From: Nocardia uniformis NBRC 13702
GTDB taxonomy: Bacteria; Actinomycetota; Actinomycetes; Mycobacteriales; Mycobacteriaceae
Length of the DNA stretch: 64,000 bases
Assembly: GCF_001613345.1 (NCBI RefSeq)
Contig: NZ_BDCE01000061.1
Location: 1-64,000 of the forward strand
Direction of reading: 5' to 3'
The position numbers were made by a program, and so were the translations under genes. Each line of letters opens with the position of its first letter. Within the stretch, counting starts at the first letter, position 1. Positions 33,926 to 41,207 of this stretch are shown in pieces. Under the pieces are notes generated by a model, which saw only the letters and a list, made by a program, of their open reading frames with translations, did no database searches and had not been told where the DNA came from.

Positions 33926-34324
33926 ATGACGAGCGAACATCATGAATGCAGGGTCACGGTCGACGGAGCCGCCCCCGCGCTGGTGCTGCTGCTCCGCGAC
34001 GCTGCCCGCATAGCCACTGAGCACGGCCGCGAATGGGTGACCACACAAGATGTGTTCGCGGCACTGATCGCCGACGAGCAGGCCCCGCTGTGGTGGCCGC
34101 GGGTCGGCAAACCCCGCCTCACCGCCGACGAACCGGTCAACGTCGTACGCGCCGATCTCGAGGGCGACACAGTCCCACTGCCCTACAACGAATTCAGGTC
34201 ACTCGTCGCCGAGTGGAACTCCGATTCCCCAACCATCGGAGAGCCCGCTACCCCAGCGACCGTGAGCTACGAGATCAGCGGACCGACCGCCGCCAAGTTG
34301 ATCGCAGCAATCGAACAATCCTGA
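33926..34324 (+). CDS. Cytosolic protein with Clp-N-like helical segment, paralogue 2
   Basis: 132 residues, paralogue of the gene at 31276: ECRVTVDGAAPALVLLLRDA, RIATEHGREWVTTQDVFAAL, LWWPRVGKPR, GDTVPLPYNEF and the identical ending VSYEISGP. It is shorter by a loss in the mid-region. It follows the secreted four-Cys gene by nine bases and is followed by a hairpin. Same caveats on the Clp-N resemblance. Confidence 0.65.
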   Translation: MTSEHHECRVTVDGAAPALVLLLRDAARIATEHGREWVTTQDVFAALIADEQAPLWWPRVGKPRLTADEPVNVVRADLEGDTVPLPYNEFRSLVAEWNSDSPTIGEPATPATVSYEISGPTAAKLIAAIEQS

Positions 34325-34336
34325 AAGCACGGGATC

Positions 34337-34375
34337 CGCCCCACCGGCTCGTCGATCGGAGACTTTGGTGGGGCG
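34337..34375 (+). terminator. Hairpin after module 2
   Basis: CGCCCCACC (34337-34345) pairs with GGTGGGGCG (34367-34375). It occupies the same place as the hairpin at 31729 after module 1. Confidence 0.65.
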
Positions 34376-34394
34376 AGCCCTTCGCACATGCCGC

Positions 34395-34445
34395 TCGATC
34401 CGTGATCGACGGTCTACTCACCTCTTTCGGGGGCTACCTTGTCCG
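34395..34445 (+). repeat. 51-bp repeat of the upstream region of the 31876 gene
   Basis: The segment from TCGATCCGTGATCGACGG through GGGGGCTACCTTGTCCG matches 31832-31882 with only a few substitutions, including ribosome site and TTG start. The reading frame that follows (34439 onward) is Arg-rich and lacks the anchor helix, so the third module gene is absent here. Confidence 0.8.
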
Positions 34446-34574
34446 TCCGTGTACGGCGCTGGACGGCGAGCAGGGGTGTAGCGGATATCCAGCTCAGCGA
34501 TGTAGGAAACGTTGTCGGAGAGACCGAGGAAGTGCTTCTTGTACATGGCAACCTCACGAGGGGAGGACCTGTAC

Positions 34575-35138
34575 ATGGCGGATCGAGATGTCTACGAAGT
34601 CGTGGTCCAGGTGGGCTCCCGCGAGTTCAATGGAAACTGGTGGGCCGCCGGACTCCTGATCGCGTTGTGCGTGGCTTTCGGCCTGATTCTGGCAGGTGTC
34701 CGGTGGGGCGAGACAGGCCGCACGAAGCTGACGTGCCTGATCGCTGCGGTACTCGTGGGGATTGCCCTGGTCCCGGTCGGCGCTGTGCTGCTCGACCGAT
34801 CACACACCGATACCTGGGAGCACGATCAGCTCGGGACGCTCGCGCTACACGCCGATGTGCGGTTCCTGCCGAGTGCACAGTTACCGGATCATCTGCGGCC
34901 CTTCCAGGACATGGCGGTCGAGGTGGAGCGCGACGGCGAATCGGTGACCTGCTCGCTGAGCCGGTGGCGTCGGCATGCGGAGACTGGCACCTGGGTGACC
35001 GAATTGCCCCGCAGATCCGAGGAAGTCGACTGGGCCGTTCGGCTCCGTCTGGAATGCCCGGCCGCTCGAGGTCCGGCGACGTTTGGAAGAGACGCTCCTG
35101 GAAGGAGCGCTCGAGGCGGAAGCCAGCGGACTCAATGA
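34575..35138 (+). CDS. Two-helix membrane protein, function unknown
   Basis: 187 residues from an ATG preceded by GGGAGGACCTGTAC. Two hydrophobic helices, WWAAGLLIALCVAFGLILAG and LTCLIAAVLVGIALVPVGAV, are followed by a C-terminal region of about 110 residues with a possible disulfide pair (VTCSLSR, RLECPAA). Unrecognised. It is the last gene of the presumed second element, 48 bases before the tRNA-Pro 3' end. Confidence 0.65.
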   Translation: MADRDVYEVVVQVGSREFNGNWWAAGLLIALCVAFGLILAGVRWGETGRTKLTCLIAAVLVGIALVPVGAVLLDRSHTDTWEHDQLGTLALHADVRFLPSAQLPDHLRPFQDMAVEVERDGESVTCSLSRWRRHAETGTWVTELPRRSEEVDWAVRLRLECPAARGPATFGRDAPGRSARGGSQRTQ

Positions 35139-35186
35139 GTTTCGATACCGACCGTTGGGCTGCAGTGGCTGGTAGAAGAAGAAAGA

Positions 35187-35263
<77 letters not shown>

Positions 35264-35284
35264 ATACGACCCCGTAGGGGTTAG

Positions 35285-35355
<71 letters not shown>

Positions 35356-35466
35356 ATCGCCTACGACCTCGGTGTCTCCACCGTGTTGTCGTGTGCGCCT
35401 GAGACTGTACCGAACCTCACTCACAGAATGCCAATCAGGCTCGTCATGGGCCTGTGTCGGCATGTC

Positions 35467-35604
35467 GCGAAGCGACATCAGGCACAGTGCGACGCGACCA
35501 TCGGGCACGGTACGGAGTGATCATCGGTCACAGTGCGACGCGAATGTCAGCGACAGCGCGAAGCGATCATCGGCCACCGTGTGGAGGCAACTGTCGGCCA
35601 CTGC
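35467..35604. repeat. Degenerate tandem array of 23-bp units
   Basis: Six consecutive units of 22-24 bases with consensus close to GCGAAGCGATCATCGG followed by CACAGT. It lies upstream of the tRNA genes. From here to 35921 I see no convincing gene; readings across the array are repeats of the unit. Confidence 0.8.
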
Positions 35605-35921
35605 GCGCGAGCGCCGCGGGGACGAGCGAGGTTGCCCCATCGGAGCGACCGGGGCGGCGCGCGGGAGTGGTTGCGGGTCGGCGCGGAGTGTCCGCGGTTG
35701 CGGCGCGATAGCGGCTGCGGAGGCGATCCGAAGCTGTGCGGCGCATCACATCGGACGCGCGGATTTCGTCTGTAACACCAGGATGTATGTGAGCGATCAC
35801 TAATCCGATCGCCATTCGCTAGGGATCGCGAACCCGTTCTAGAACTTGGGTTTTCGATGCCGGGTGGCTTGCTAGGATCCTTTTTGTCCGGACGGGGGTA
35901 TCTGGAAAGGGGGCGGTGAGC

Positions 35922-36077
35922 ATGCGCCGTATGTGGTGTGACCAACCGCGTAGCAGCAGTGAGCACGATCCGAAGAACGTGACCGGCCGGTACGGCGGCA
36001 CGTACGGCAATCCAGACTGCGTCAGTGTCGATCGCAGCAGCGTCGGTTTCGATCGCAATAGCGTCAGCGCGGGGTGA
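35922..36077 (+). CDS. Small ORF, 51 aa, upstream of the GGDEF gene
   Basis: MRRMWCDQPRSSSEHDP then a Gly/Tyr stretch and Ser/Asp repeats (SVDRSSVGFDRNSVSAG). AAAGGGGGCGG lies just upstream and the stop is eight bases before the GGDEF start, so it could be a leader peptide or an operon member. No homologue recognised, and coding status is uncertain. Confidence 0.4.
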   Translation: MRRMWCDQPRSSSEHDPKNVTGRYGGTYGNPDCVSVDRSSVGFDRNSVSAG

Positions 36078-36084
36078 GCGAACC

Positions 36085-37089
36085 GTGCCCATGCGACTCG
36101 ATTCACGGACCGCCGCGATCGTCGCGGCCACCACCAAAGACTGGGTTCGAGCGGTCTACACGGGCAGTGGAACAGGTACTGTTCCGACCCTGCACCCCGA
36201 CAGCTTGGCCCGGGTCTTCAACGACGTCATCGACGAACTCTTGGAGCTGGCCGCCTCCGAACCGTTTCCGGTCCTCGCCGCGCGCGCCATCGGCTCTCGC
36301 CTGGCCGCGGCACCGTTCGAGCGGACCCGCATGCTGGCCCCGGCCAGTCGGGCACTACTCGGGCTCACCCCCGGTGAGCCCGGATCGCTGCTCGCCACCC
36401 GCTGGGCCTTCGTCGCCAGCCAGGCCATCGACAGTTATGCCGAGGAGTTGCAGCAGCGTGCCCTCGCCCAGCAGGAACGCAATCTCACCGAGGCGGTCTC
36501 GGTGCGGGTGCAGGAGATCGCGGCGCTACAGCATCGGCTGCGGCACGAGGCCACCCACGACGCGCTGACCGACCTCGCAAATCGGTCGCTGCTGCAAGAC
36601 CGGGTGCGGTTGATGGCCGCGGACCCGGCGCGCGGTGTGGGGCTGCTGCTCATCGATCTCGACGACTTCAAACAGATCAATGACGGATACGGGCACGCGG
36701 TCGGCGACGAGGTATTGGTCGCCATTGCCGAGCGGCTGCGCGGCACCTGCCCCCCGGACGCCGTGATCTGCCGGTACGGAGGCGACGAATTCGTAGTCGC
36801 GGTGCCCGCGCGGCGAAATTCGCTCGGCGAGTTGGCTATGCGCGTGTTGGCGGCGCTGTGCGAGCCGGTGCTGTCGGCCACCGGACCGGTACCGGTATCG
36901 GCGAGTGTGGGCACCGCCTTCTGCCCGCCGGGACGCGAATGCGATTTCTCCGATCTACTCCGCAGCGCGGACCGCGCAATGTACTCGGCGAAAACCGCGG
37001 GCAAGCGCCAGTTCGCGGTCTCAGAGGTCGACGCCGAGGAGCCTGAACCAGGCCCTCGGCGGGCGGGATATGCGGCGGTCGCCGGATAA
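36085..37089 (+). CDS. GGDEF-domain diguanylate cyclase
   Basis: About 334 residues. The N-terminal 150 residues are helical without a named sensor; a coiled-coil-like helix (QQRALAQQERNLTEAVSVRV) joins a GGDEF domain with LLIDLDDFKQINDGYGHAVGD and an intact active site RYGGDEFVV. These domains make cyclic di-GMP. I see no RxxD inhibitory site before the GGDEF motif. GTG at 36085 follows GGGGTGAGCG; an ATG at 36091 is the alternative. No membrane helix is present, so it is cytosolic. Confidence 0.9.
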   Translation: MPMRLDSRTAAIVAATTKDWVRAVYTGSGTGTVPTLHPDSLARVFNDVIDELLELAASEPFPVLAARAIGSRLAAAPFERTRMLAPASRALLGLTPGEPGSLLATRWAFVASQAIDSYAEELQQRALAQQERNLTEAVSVRVQEIAALQHRLRHEATHDALTDLANRSLLQDRVRLMAADPARGVGLLLIDLDDFKQINDGYGHAVGDEVLVAIAERLRGTCPPDAVICRYGGDEFVVAVPARRNSLGELAMRVLAALCEPVLSATGPVPVSASVGTAFCPPGRECDFSDLLRSADRAMYSAKTAGKRQFAVSEVDAEEPEPGPRRAGYAAVAG

Positions 37090-37338
37090 CGGTGCCCGCC
37101 AAGGCTTTCAGCTCGGCAGGATAGCTCCGTACGCGGCGGACACGGTGAAATGCGCTGTGCCCTACGCGCTCAGAAGACCTCGACCGATAGTTCGGAGTCG
37201 TCGCGGACCTCCGAGTGCGGGACCCATCTCACCTGCGGCAACGCCGAGGCAGCACGGCTGACGACAACCTCGAATATGAAACGTGATTACTTCACAAATG
37301 TTAGATTGGCTGCCACGGTCCGACTCGAGGAGATTTCT

Positions 37339-37782
37339 GTGAAGTCCATGCTTGCAGCGGCTTTCGTTGCCACTATGGCGGGAGTGGTGATTGCCGCACC
37401 GTCGGCTCAGGCAGCCCAGACCGCGATTCACACCGGCGCGCTGAAGAGCGAGCCGTGCCATGTCAACCAGACGTACCGGCTGCGGCTCTCACACTCCTCG
37501 CCAGGCGCAGACGGCCTCACGTTCACCGACAACGGAGTACAGATTCCGATCGACTGGCAGGACTACAACATGAGTTCGGTCGACTGGACACCCACCACGA
37601 CGGGCCAGCACACATTGAGGCTGTCCGGCGACGGTACGAGCGGTGGAAATGCTTTGATCACATTCGGCAGCTCAGAGCTGGTAGATCTCGCTTCGGGCAG
37701 CGGCTTCTTCCAAGCACCCGCCGTGACGGTGCAGACGACGGTTGTGAATGCGTCCGATACCACCACCCCTTGTCTGCGATAG
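37339..37782 (+). CDS. Small secreted beta-rich protein
   Basis: 147 residues. GTG start with GAGGAG six bases upstream. Signal peptide MLAAAFVATMAGVVIAAPSAQA, then a mature domain of about 115 residues with Thr/Ser-rich beta strands (TYRLRLSHSSPGADGLTF, WTPTTTGQHTLRLSG), suggesting an Ig-like fold. Two Cys (EPCHVN near the N-terminus, TTPCLR at the end) could close a disulfide. Not recognised. Confidence 0.75.
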   Translation: MKSMLAAAFVATMAGVVIAAPSAQAAQTAIHTGALKSEPCHVNQTYRLRLSHSSPGADGLTFTDNGVQIPIDWQDYNMSSVDWTPTTTGQHTLRLSGDGTSGGNALITFGSSELVDLASGSGFFQAPAVTVQTTVVNASDTTTPCLR

Positions 37783-37811
37783 CCGCCAGACGAAGGAACC
37801 GGCCGGTGTAG

Positions 37812-38411
37812 TCACATCAGCCCGACGGTGAACCCTTCATCGCATACACCCCGGTAGCGCGGACCCGCGAACCTTCGCAGCGCCTCGTCGAGTTGCGGAA
37901 CCAGGTCCTGAGAATCGGGGACGTCCCCGAACGGCAGCCGATATCCCCGCCGAACCCGATGGAGCTCCCACAGCCTCTCCATTTCCGGGTGCCGCAGCCG
38001 GAATTCGGGGTCTGCGGGAAACAGGTCCAGCCGCACCATGGCCGAGGCTACGAGCTTCCGCGGACTCCGATTCACAGTGCGCGACACCGAGATCGCCGCC
38101 AGCTCCGGCCAGGCGACCGCCCACGGACCGCCCCGGGGATCGCCCCACCGCACCCCGGTCTGATCGATTACCAGCGAACGGGGGCGGGTGATCACCTTCC
38201 AGAGCAACAGTGCGATCAGCGCGATCGACAGCAGCAGACCCCCGAGCACGACGGCGGCGATCGCCACACCGCGGCCACCGGATACCTGGCCGGTCAGCCC
38301 GGACATGACCGCGAGCAGTCCGAACCCGCCGGACACGAATATCGCGGCCGCCGCTTTGGTCTTGACTCCTCGAGCCAGGTCGATTACCACCGACGGTTTC
38401 CGATCATGCAT
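37812..38411 (-). CDS. Two-helix membrane protein with PH-like domain
   Basis: 199 residues. Two hydrophobic helices (AAIFVSGGFGLLAVMSGL; AIAAVVLGGLLLSIALIALL) precede a soluble domain in which RSLVIDQTGVRWGDPRGGPW and VAWPELAAISVSR resemble the bacterial PH-domain pattern of small actinobacterial membrane proteins. It is convergent with the secreted-protein gene. Function unknown. Confidence 0.7.
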   Translation of the reverse strand: MHDRKPSVVIDLARGVKTKAAAAIFVSGGFGLLAVMSGLTGQVSGGRGVAIAAVVLGGLLLSIALIALLLWKVITRPRSLVIDQTGVRWGDPRGGPWAVAWPELAAISVSRTVNRSPRKLVASAMVRLDLFPADPEFRLRHPEMERLWELHRVRRGYRLPFGDVPDSQDLVPQLDEALRRFAGPRYRGVCDEGFTVGLM

Positions 38412-38492
38412 ACCGGCAGAGTATTCGCCGGAAACCGGTCTCGACAGCAGTCGCTACCGTGCTGGGGAAGAAGAACACCCGGCCACGTCAGC

Positions 38493-38614
38493 GAGGTCGG
38501 AGAGGTCGAACCAGAGGGCCTGCCACTCTTCGTGAGTGAGCTGCGCGCCCGGGCGGTAGGGCGAGATGTTGTGACGGAAAAGGACTTCCGCACGGTAGAC
38601 ATTGCCGACCCCGG
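38493..38614 (-). pseudogene. Duplicated internal fragment of nei
   Basis: 122 bases nearly identical to 39918-40039 inside the intact Nei-like glycosylase gene, same orientation, with about six to eight substitutions (for example TTCGTGAG versus TTCGCGAG). There is no start or stop of its own and sequence on both sides is unrelated. The two copies bracket the vapBC module as direct repeats. Confidence 0.85.
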
Positions 38615-38654
38615 TCGTTATTGATTCAGTTCACCCTTGCCGACCTGGGTTCGG

Positions 38655-39080
38655 TTAGGAGTCATATGGCAAGAGAACGAAGCTATCGAAGCCCCACAAC
38701 GGGCGTAGCGTCCGAAAATGGCGCTGGTCGAGCGTCATGATTCGGTCGGTACGCTCTCGATCAGCGATAACCACATTCGAGGCATCCGTGATCCCGACGT
38801 AGTCCTGGCTATAACGGTCGAGGATGGTCAGAGCCGCAGCGTGATGGTTGGATGTCCACGCCGCCAGGTCATATGCGCCGCCGGCCACGTCGGAGGCGAA
38901 GTCGTGCGCCGCGCGGGACCCGAGCCGGGTATGGAGCATGCAATCCGCCTCGGCAACAACCATCGGCGAAACCACAAGTCGCTCATCGGCTTCAGCGATG
39001 ATTTGCGCCAGTTGTTTGTGCTCGGCGTACGCCTCGTCGAACAAGGCGAGGATTGCGCTCGTGTCGACAATTATCGTCAT
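38655..39080 (-). CDS. vapC: VapC-family toxin, PIN-domain ribonuclease
   Basis: 141 residues. PIN-domain acidic residues are seen in MTIIVDTSAILALFDE, VVAEADCML, GITDASNVVIADRER and TLDQRHFRTL; this arrangement coordinates Mg2+ for RNA cleavage, often of tRNA or rRNA. The antitoxin gene abuts it: its stop and this start are adjacent (39081/39080), the usual vapBC layout. Lies between two directly repeated nei segments. Confidence 0.92.
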   Translation of the reverse strand: MTIIVDTSAILALFDEAYAEHKQLAQIIAEADERLVVSPMVVAEADCMLHTRLGSRAAHDFASDVAGGAYDLAAWTSNHHAAALTILDRYSQDYVGITDASNVVIADRERTDRIMTLDQRHFRTLRPLWGFDSFVLLPYDS

Positions 39081-39296
39081 CTAGGCCCCGAAGCCCTGAC
39101 CGAGTTCCCGGTCGATCCCCTCGGCCGAGAGTGGACGCTGACTGCGGTAACCGCCGACAGTGGGTTTCGGACGCGCCCCCACCGTACTGAGCAGATGATC
39201 GAGCGCCTGCCCAAGGGTCATACCGTTCGACGTCGCAACCTCCAGCAATCGATCCCGGACAGCTTTGGGCACCTTGATAGTGGTCATATCGGACAT
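39081..39296 (-). CDS. vapB: VapB-family antitoxin, ribbon-helix-helix
   Basis: 71 residues. MTTIKVPKAVRDRLLEVATS with GMTLGQALDHLLS is a ribbon-helix-helix DNA-binding domain; the C-terminal part (RPLSAEGIDRELGQGF) would wrap the toxin. A -10 box TATACT ends six bases before the ATG at 39296, so the mRNA may be leaderless; an ATG three codons later is the alternative. Confidence 0.88.
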   Translation of the reverse strand: MSDMTTIKVPKAVRDRLLEVATSNGMTLGQALDHLLSTVGARPKPTVGGYRSQRPLSAEGIDRELGQGFGA

Positions 39297-39302
39297 ACTT
39301 GC

Positions 39303-39318
39303 AGTATACCGGGATACT
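39303..39318 (-). promoter_or_regulatory. vapBC promoter -10 with overlapping palindrome
   Basis: Minus strand AGTATCCCGGTATACT is a near-perfect 16-bp palindrome whose right half holds the TATACT -10 box. This is a natural operator for VapB autoregulation. Confidence 0.6.
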
Positions 39319-39336
39319 CACGGTAGCCGGCATAGC

Positions 39337-39501
39337 TCATCGCGAGAGAACCGCTTCGTACGCCGATCGCCCTTCAACTGTGCGCGCGAAGATGTTCACC
39401 AGCCCCCACCCGAAATTCTGCTCGAGCCACTCGATACAGGTCACGAGCCCACCAAGATCACCGTCGTAGTGGCCCTCCATCGCACGGGCAGGAGTGGCCA
39501 T
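39337..39501 (-). CDS. Small ORF, 54 aa, possibly second half of a frameshifted gene
   Basis: MATPARAMEGHYDGDLGGL then CIEWLEQNFGWGLVNIFART reads like folded protein. It overlaps the preceding 59-codon frame by 44 bases in a different frame and has no clear ribosome site. Either two overlapping small genes or one gene of about 100 codons with a frameshift. Confidence 0.35.
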   Translation of the reverse strand: MATPARAMEGHYDGDLGGLVTCIEWLEQNFGWGLVNIFARTVEGRSAYEAVLSR

Positions 39502-39637
39502 ACGGGTCAGCTTCGGGAACAGCCCTGACTACCAGATATCGCCGCTGATAGGTCCGCATGTCGACAAGACCGTTCAATATGTCGAAAACATCGAACACCG
39601 GGCCCGGACCTGCCGGAACCATCTGTGGCATCTGCAT
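39458..39637 (-). CDS. Small ORF, 59 aa
   Basis: MQMPQMVPAGPGPVFDVFD continuing ILNGLVDMRTYQRRYLVV. GGGGGAG lies five bases before the ATG, a strong ribosome site. The last 20 residues may be out of frame relative to the original gene (see 39337-39501). Not recognised. Confidence 0.45.
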   Translation of the reverse strand: MQMPQMVPAGPGPVFDVFDILNGLVDMRTYQRRYLVVRAVPEADPYGHSCPCDGGPLRR

Positions 39638-39713
39638 TGCGCTCCCCCGACAACCCGCTCACCGCGACCCACCCGGCCGCTGCTATCCCACGTACCGTAG
39701 CCGCACGAATTCC

Positions 39714-40526
39714 TCAGGTCTGCTGACAGGTTGGGCACCAGAACAGGTTTCGGCCCTCCATGACCGAATGCAGGACCGGGGTGCGGCACAGTCGGCAGGG
39801 GTCGCCGGCGCGCCGGTACACGTAGGTGCGGGGGCGATCGGCAGCGTACGACGGTGCGCCGTGGTCGTGTTCACGCCGGACCACGACCATCACGCCACGG
39901 CGCACACCCACCTTCATGAGGTCGACGAGGTCGAACCAGAGGGCCTGCCACTCTTCGCGAGTGAGCTGCGCACCCGGGCGGTAGGGCGAGATGTTGTGGC
40001 GGAAAAGGACTTCCGCACGGTAGACGTTGCCGACTCCGGCGAGCACCTTCTGGTCCATCAGCAGTGCGCCGATCGGGCGCTGGGAGCGATGTATGCGGCG
40101 CCACGCTCGGTCCGGATCGGCATCACGGCGCAGTGGATCGGGGCCGAGGCGGTGTTCTAGGGCTGCGACTTCGGGCTCGACCAGGATTTCGCAGGCAGTG
40201 GGGCCGCGCAGGTCGGTGCCGTGGGCTTCGCCATTGCGGCCCGCGCCGATGAGCCGCATCCGAACCTCACCGACCGGATCGGCCATCGGTACCGGTGATT
40301 CGGTGAATTTTCCGTACAGGCCGAGGTGCACATGCACGACCAGGCCCGAATCGTAGTGGTGCAGTAGGTGTTTCCCCACTGCCTCGGCCTTCACCAGTAC
40401 TCGACCGTCGACCAGCGCGGCCCCGTCGGCGAACCGGCCCTGCGGGCTCGACACCCGCACCACTCCCCCGGCGAACTGCTTGTGGTGCAGCTTCGCCAAC
40501 CGATGCAGCGTATGGCCCTCGGGCAC
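39714..40526 (-). CDS. nei: Fpg/Nei-family DNA glycosylase (endonuclease VIII-like)
   Basis: 270 residues. Removes oxidised bases and nicks the abasic site. Catalytic Pro2 and Glu3 in MPEGHTLHRLA, conserved Lys in GKHLLHHYDSG, the H2TH region ALLMDQKVLAGVGNVYRAEV, and a C-terminal zinc finger CRLC ... CPTC. The PEGHT start is of the Nei rather than the Fpg (PELPE) type; from memory it corresponds to Rv2464c, beside rpiB as here. A 122-bp internal segment is duplicated at 38493. Confidence 0.93.
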   Translation of the reverse strand: MPEGHTLHRLAKLHHKQFAGGVVRVSSPQGRFADGAALVDGRVLVKAEAVGKHLLHHYDSGLVVHVHLGLYGKFTESPVPMADPVGEVRMRLIGAGRNGEAHGTDLRGPTACEILVEPEVAALEHRLGPDPLRRDADPDRAWRRIHRSQRPIGALLMDQKVLAGVGNVYRAEVLFRHNISPYRPGAQLTREEWQALWFDLVDLMKVGVRRGVMVVVRREHDHGAPSYAADRPRTYVYRRAGDPCRLCRTPVLHSVMEGRNLFWCPTCQQT

Positions 40527-40604
40527 GGGTCCTCTCTCAGGGATTGCCGGACAACCGATTACGCGCCCCGGCCGATAATGCGGCAGGGGCGCGCCAGGTC
40601 GAGA

Positions 40605-41078
40605 TCAGTTCGCGGGCAGTTCCGGGGCCACGCCGGTCTTCTCGTACTCCGCCAGAATGTCGATGCGGCGCTGGTGGCGCGGCTCGTCGGACCACGGGGT
40701 GCTGAGGAAGGCGTCGACCATGGCGAGTGCTTCCTCGGTGGAGTGCATACGGCCGCCGATGCCGATCAGCTGAGCGTTGTTGTGCTGACGGGCCAGCTGG
40801 GCGGTCTCCACGCTCCAGGCCAGGGCGCAACGCGCACCGGGGACCTTATTGGCGGCGATCTGCTCGCCATTGCCGCTACCACCGAAGACCAGGCCCAGGC
40901 TGCCCGGGTCGGCCACGGTGCGGCGGGCGGCCTCGATGCAGAAGGCCGGGTAGTCGTCGAGGGCGTCGTATTCGAGCGCACCGCAGTCGACGACATCGTG
41001 TCCGGCCGCCTGCAGGTGGTCCTTGACGTGGTTCTTCAGTTCGAAGCCGGCATGGTCGGCACCCAGGTATACGCGCAT
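40605..41078 (-). CDS. rpiB: Ribose-5-phosphate isomerase B
   Basis: 157 residues, interconverts ribose-5-phosphate and ribulose-5-phosphate in the pentose phosphate pathway. MRVYLGADHAGFELKN and FGGSGNGEQIAANKVPG are family signatures. As in the mycobacterial enzyme, the catalytic Cys of E. coli RpiB is absent and the Glu in GNGEQIAANK should serve as base. The start at 41078 is the family one; the open frame continues upstream through the divergent protease gene but is not coding. Confidence 0.95.
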   Translation of the reverse strand: MRVYLGADHAGFELKNHVKDHLQAAGHDVVDCGALEYDALDDYPAFCIEAARRTVADPGSLGLVFGGSGNGEQIAANKVPGARCALAWSVETAQLARQHNNAQLIGIGGRMHSTEEALAMVDAFLSTPWSDEPRHQRRIDILAEYEKTGVAPELPAN

Positions 41079-41207
41079 GGCTGCGATTCTGTCAGGCCGT
41101 CGCGAGTGGACTCGCCCGGGGATGACCGGTGGTGTGAGCCGGGATGTGAGCGACACCGAGCACGCTGGACGAGCTTGCCCGCCCCCCAACTGAATAGAGT
41201 GGCCGCC

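Noticed and set aside
35467..35604. CRISPR array
   Set aside because: Units are directly adjacent without spacers. The same holds for the arrays at 47222, 53374 and 60461; no cas genes are present.
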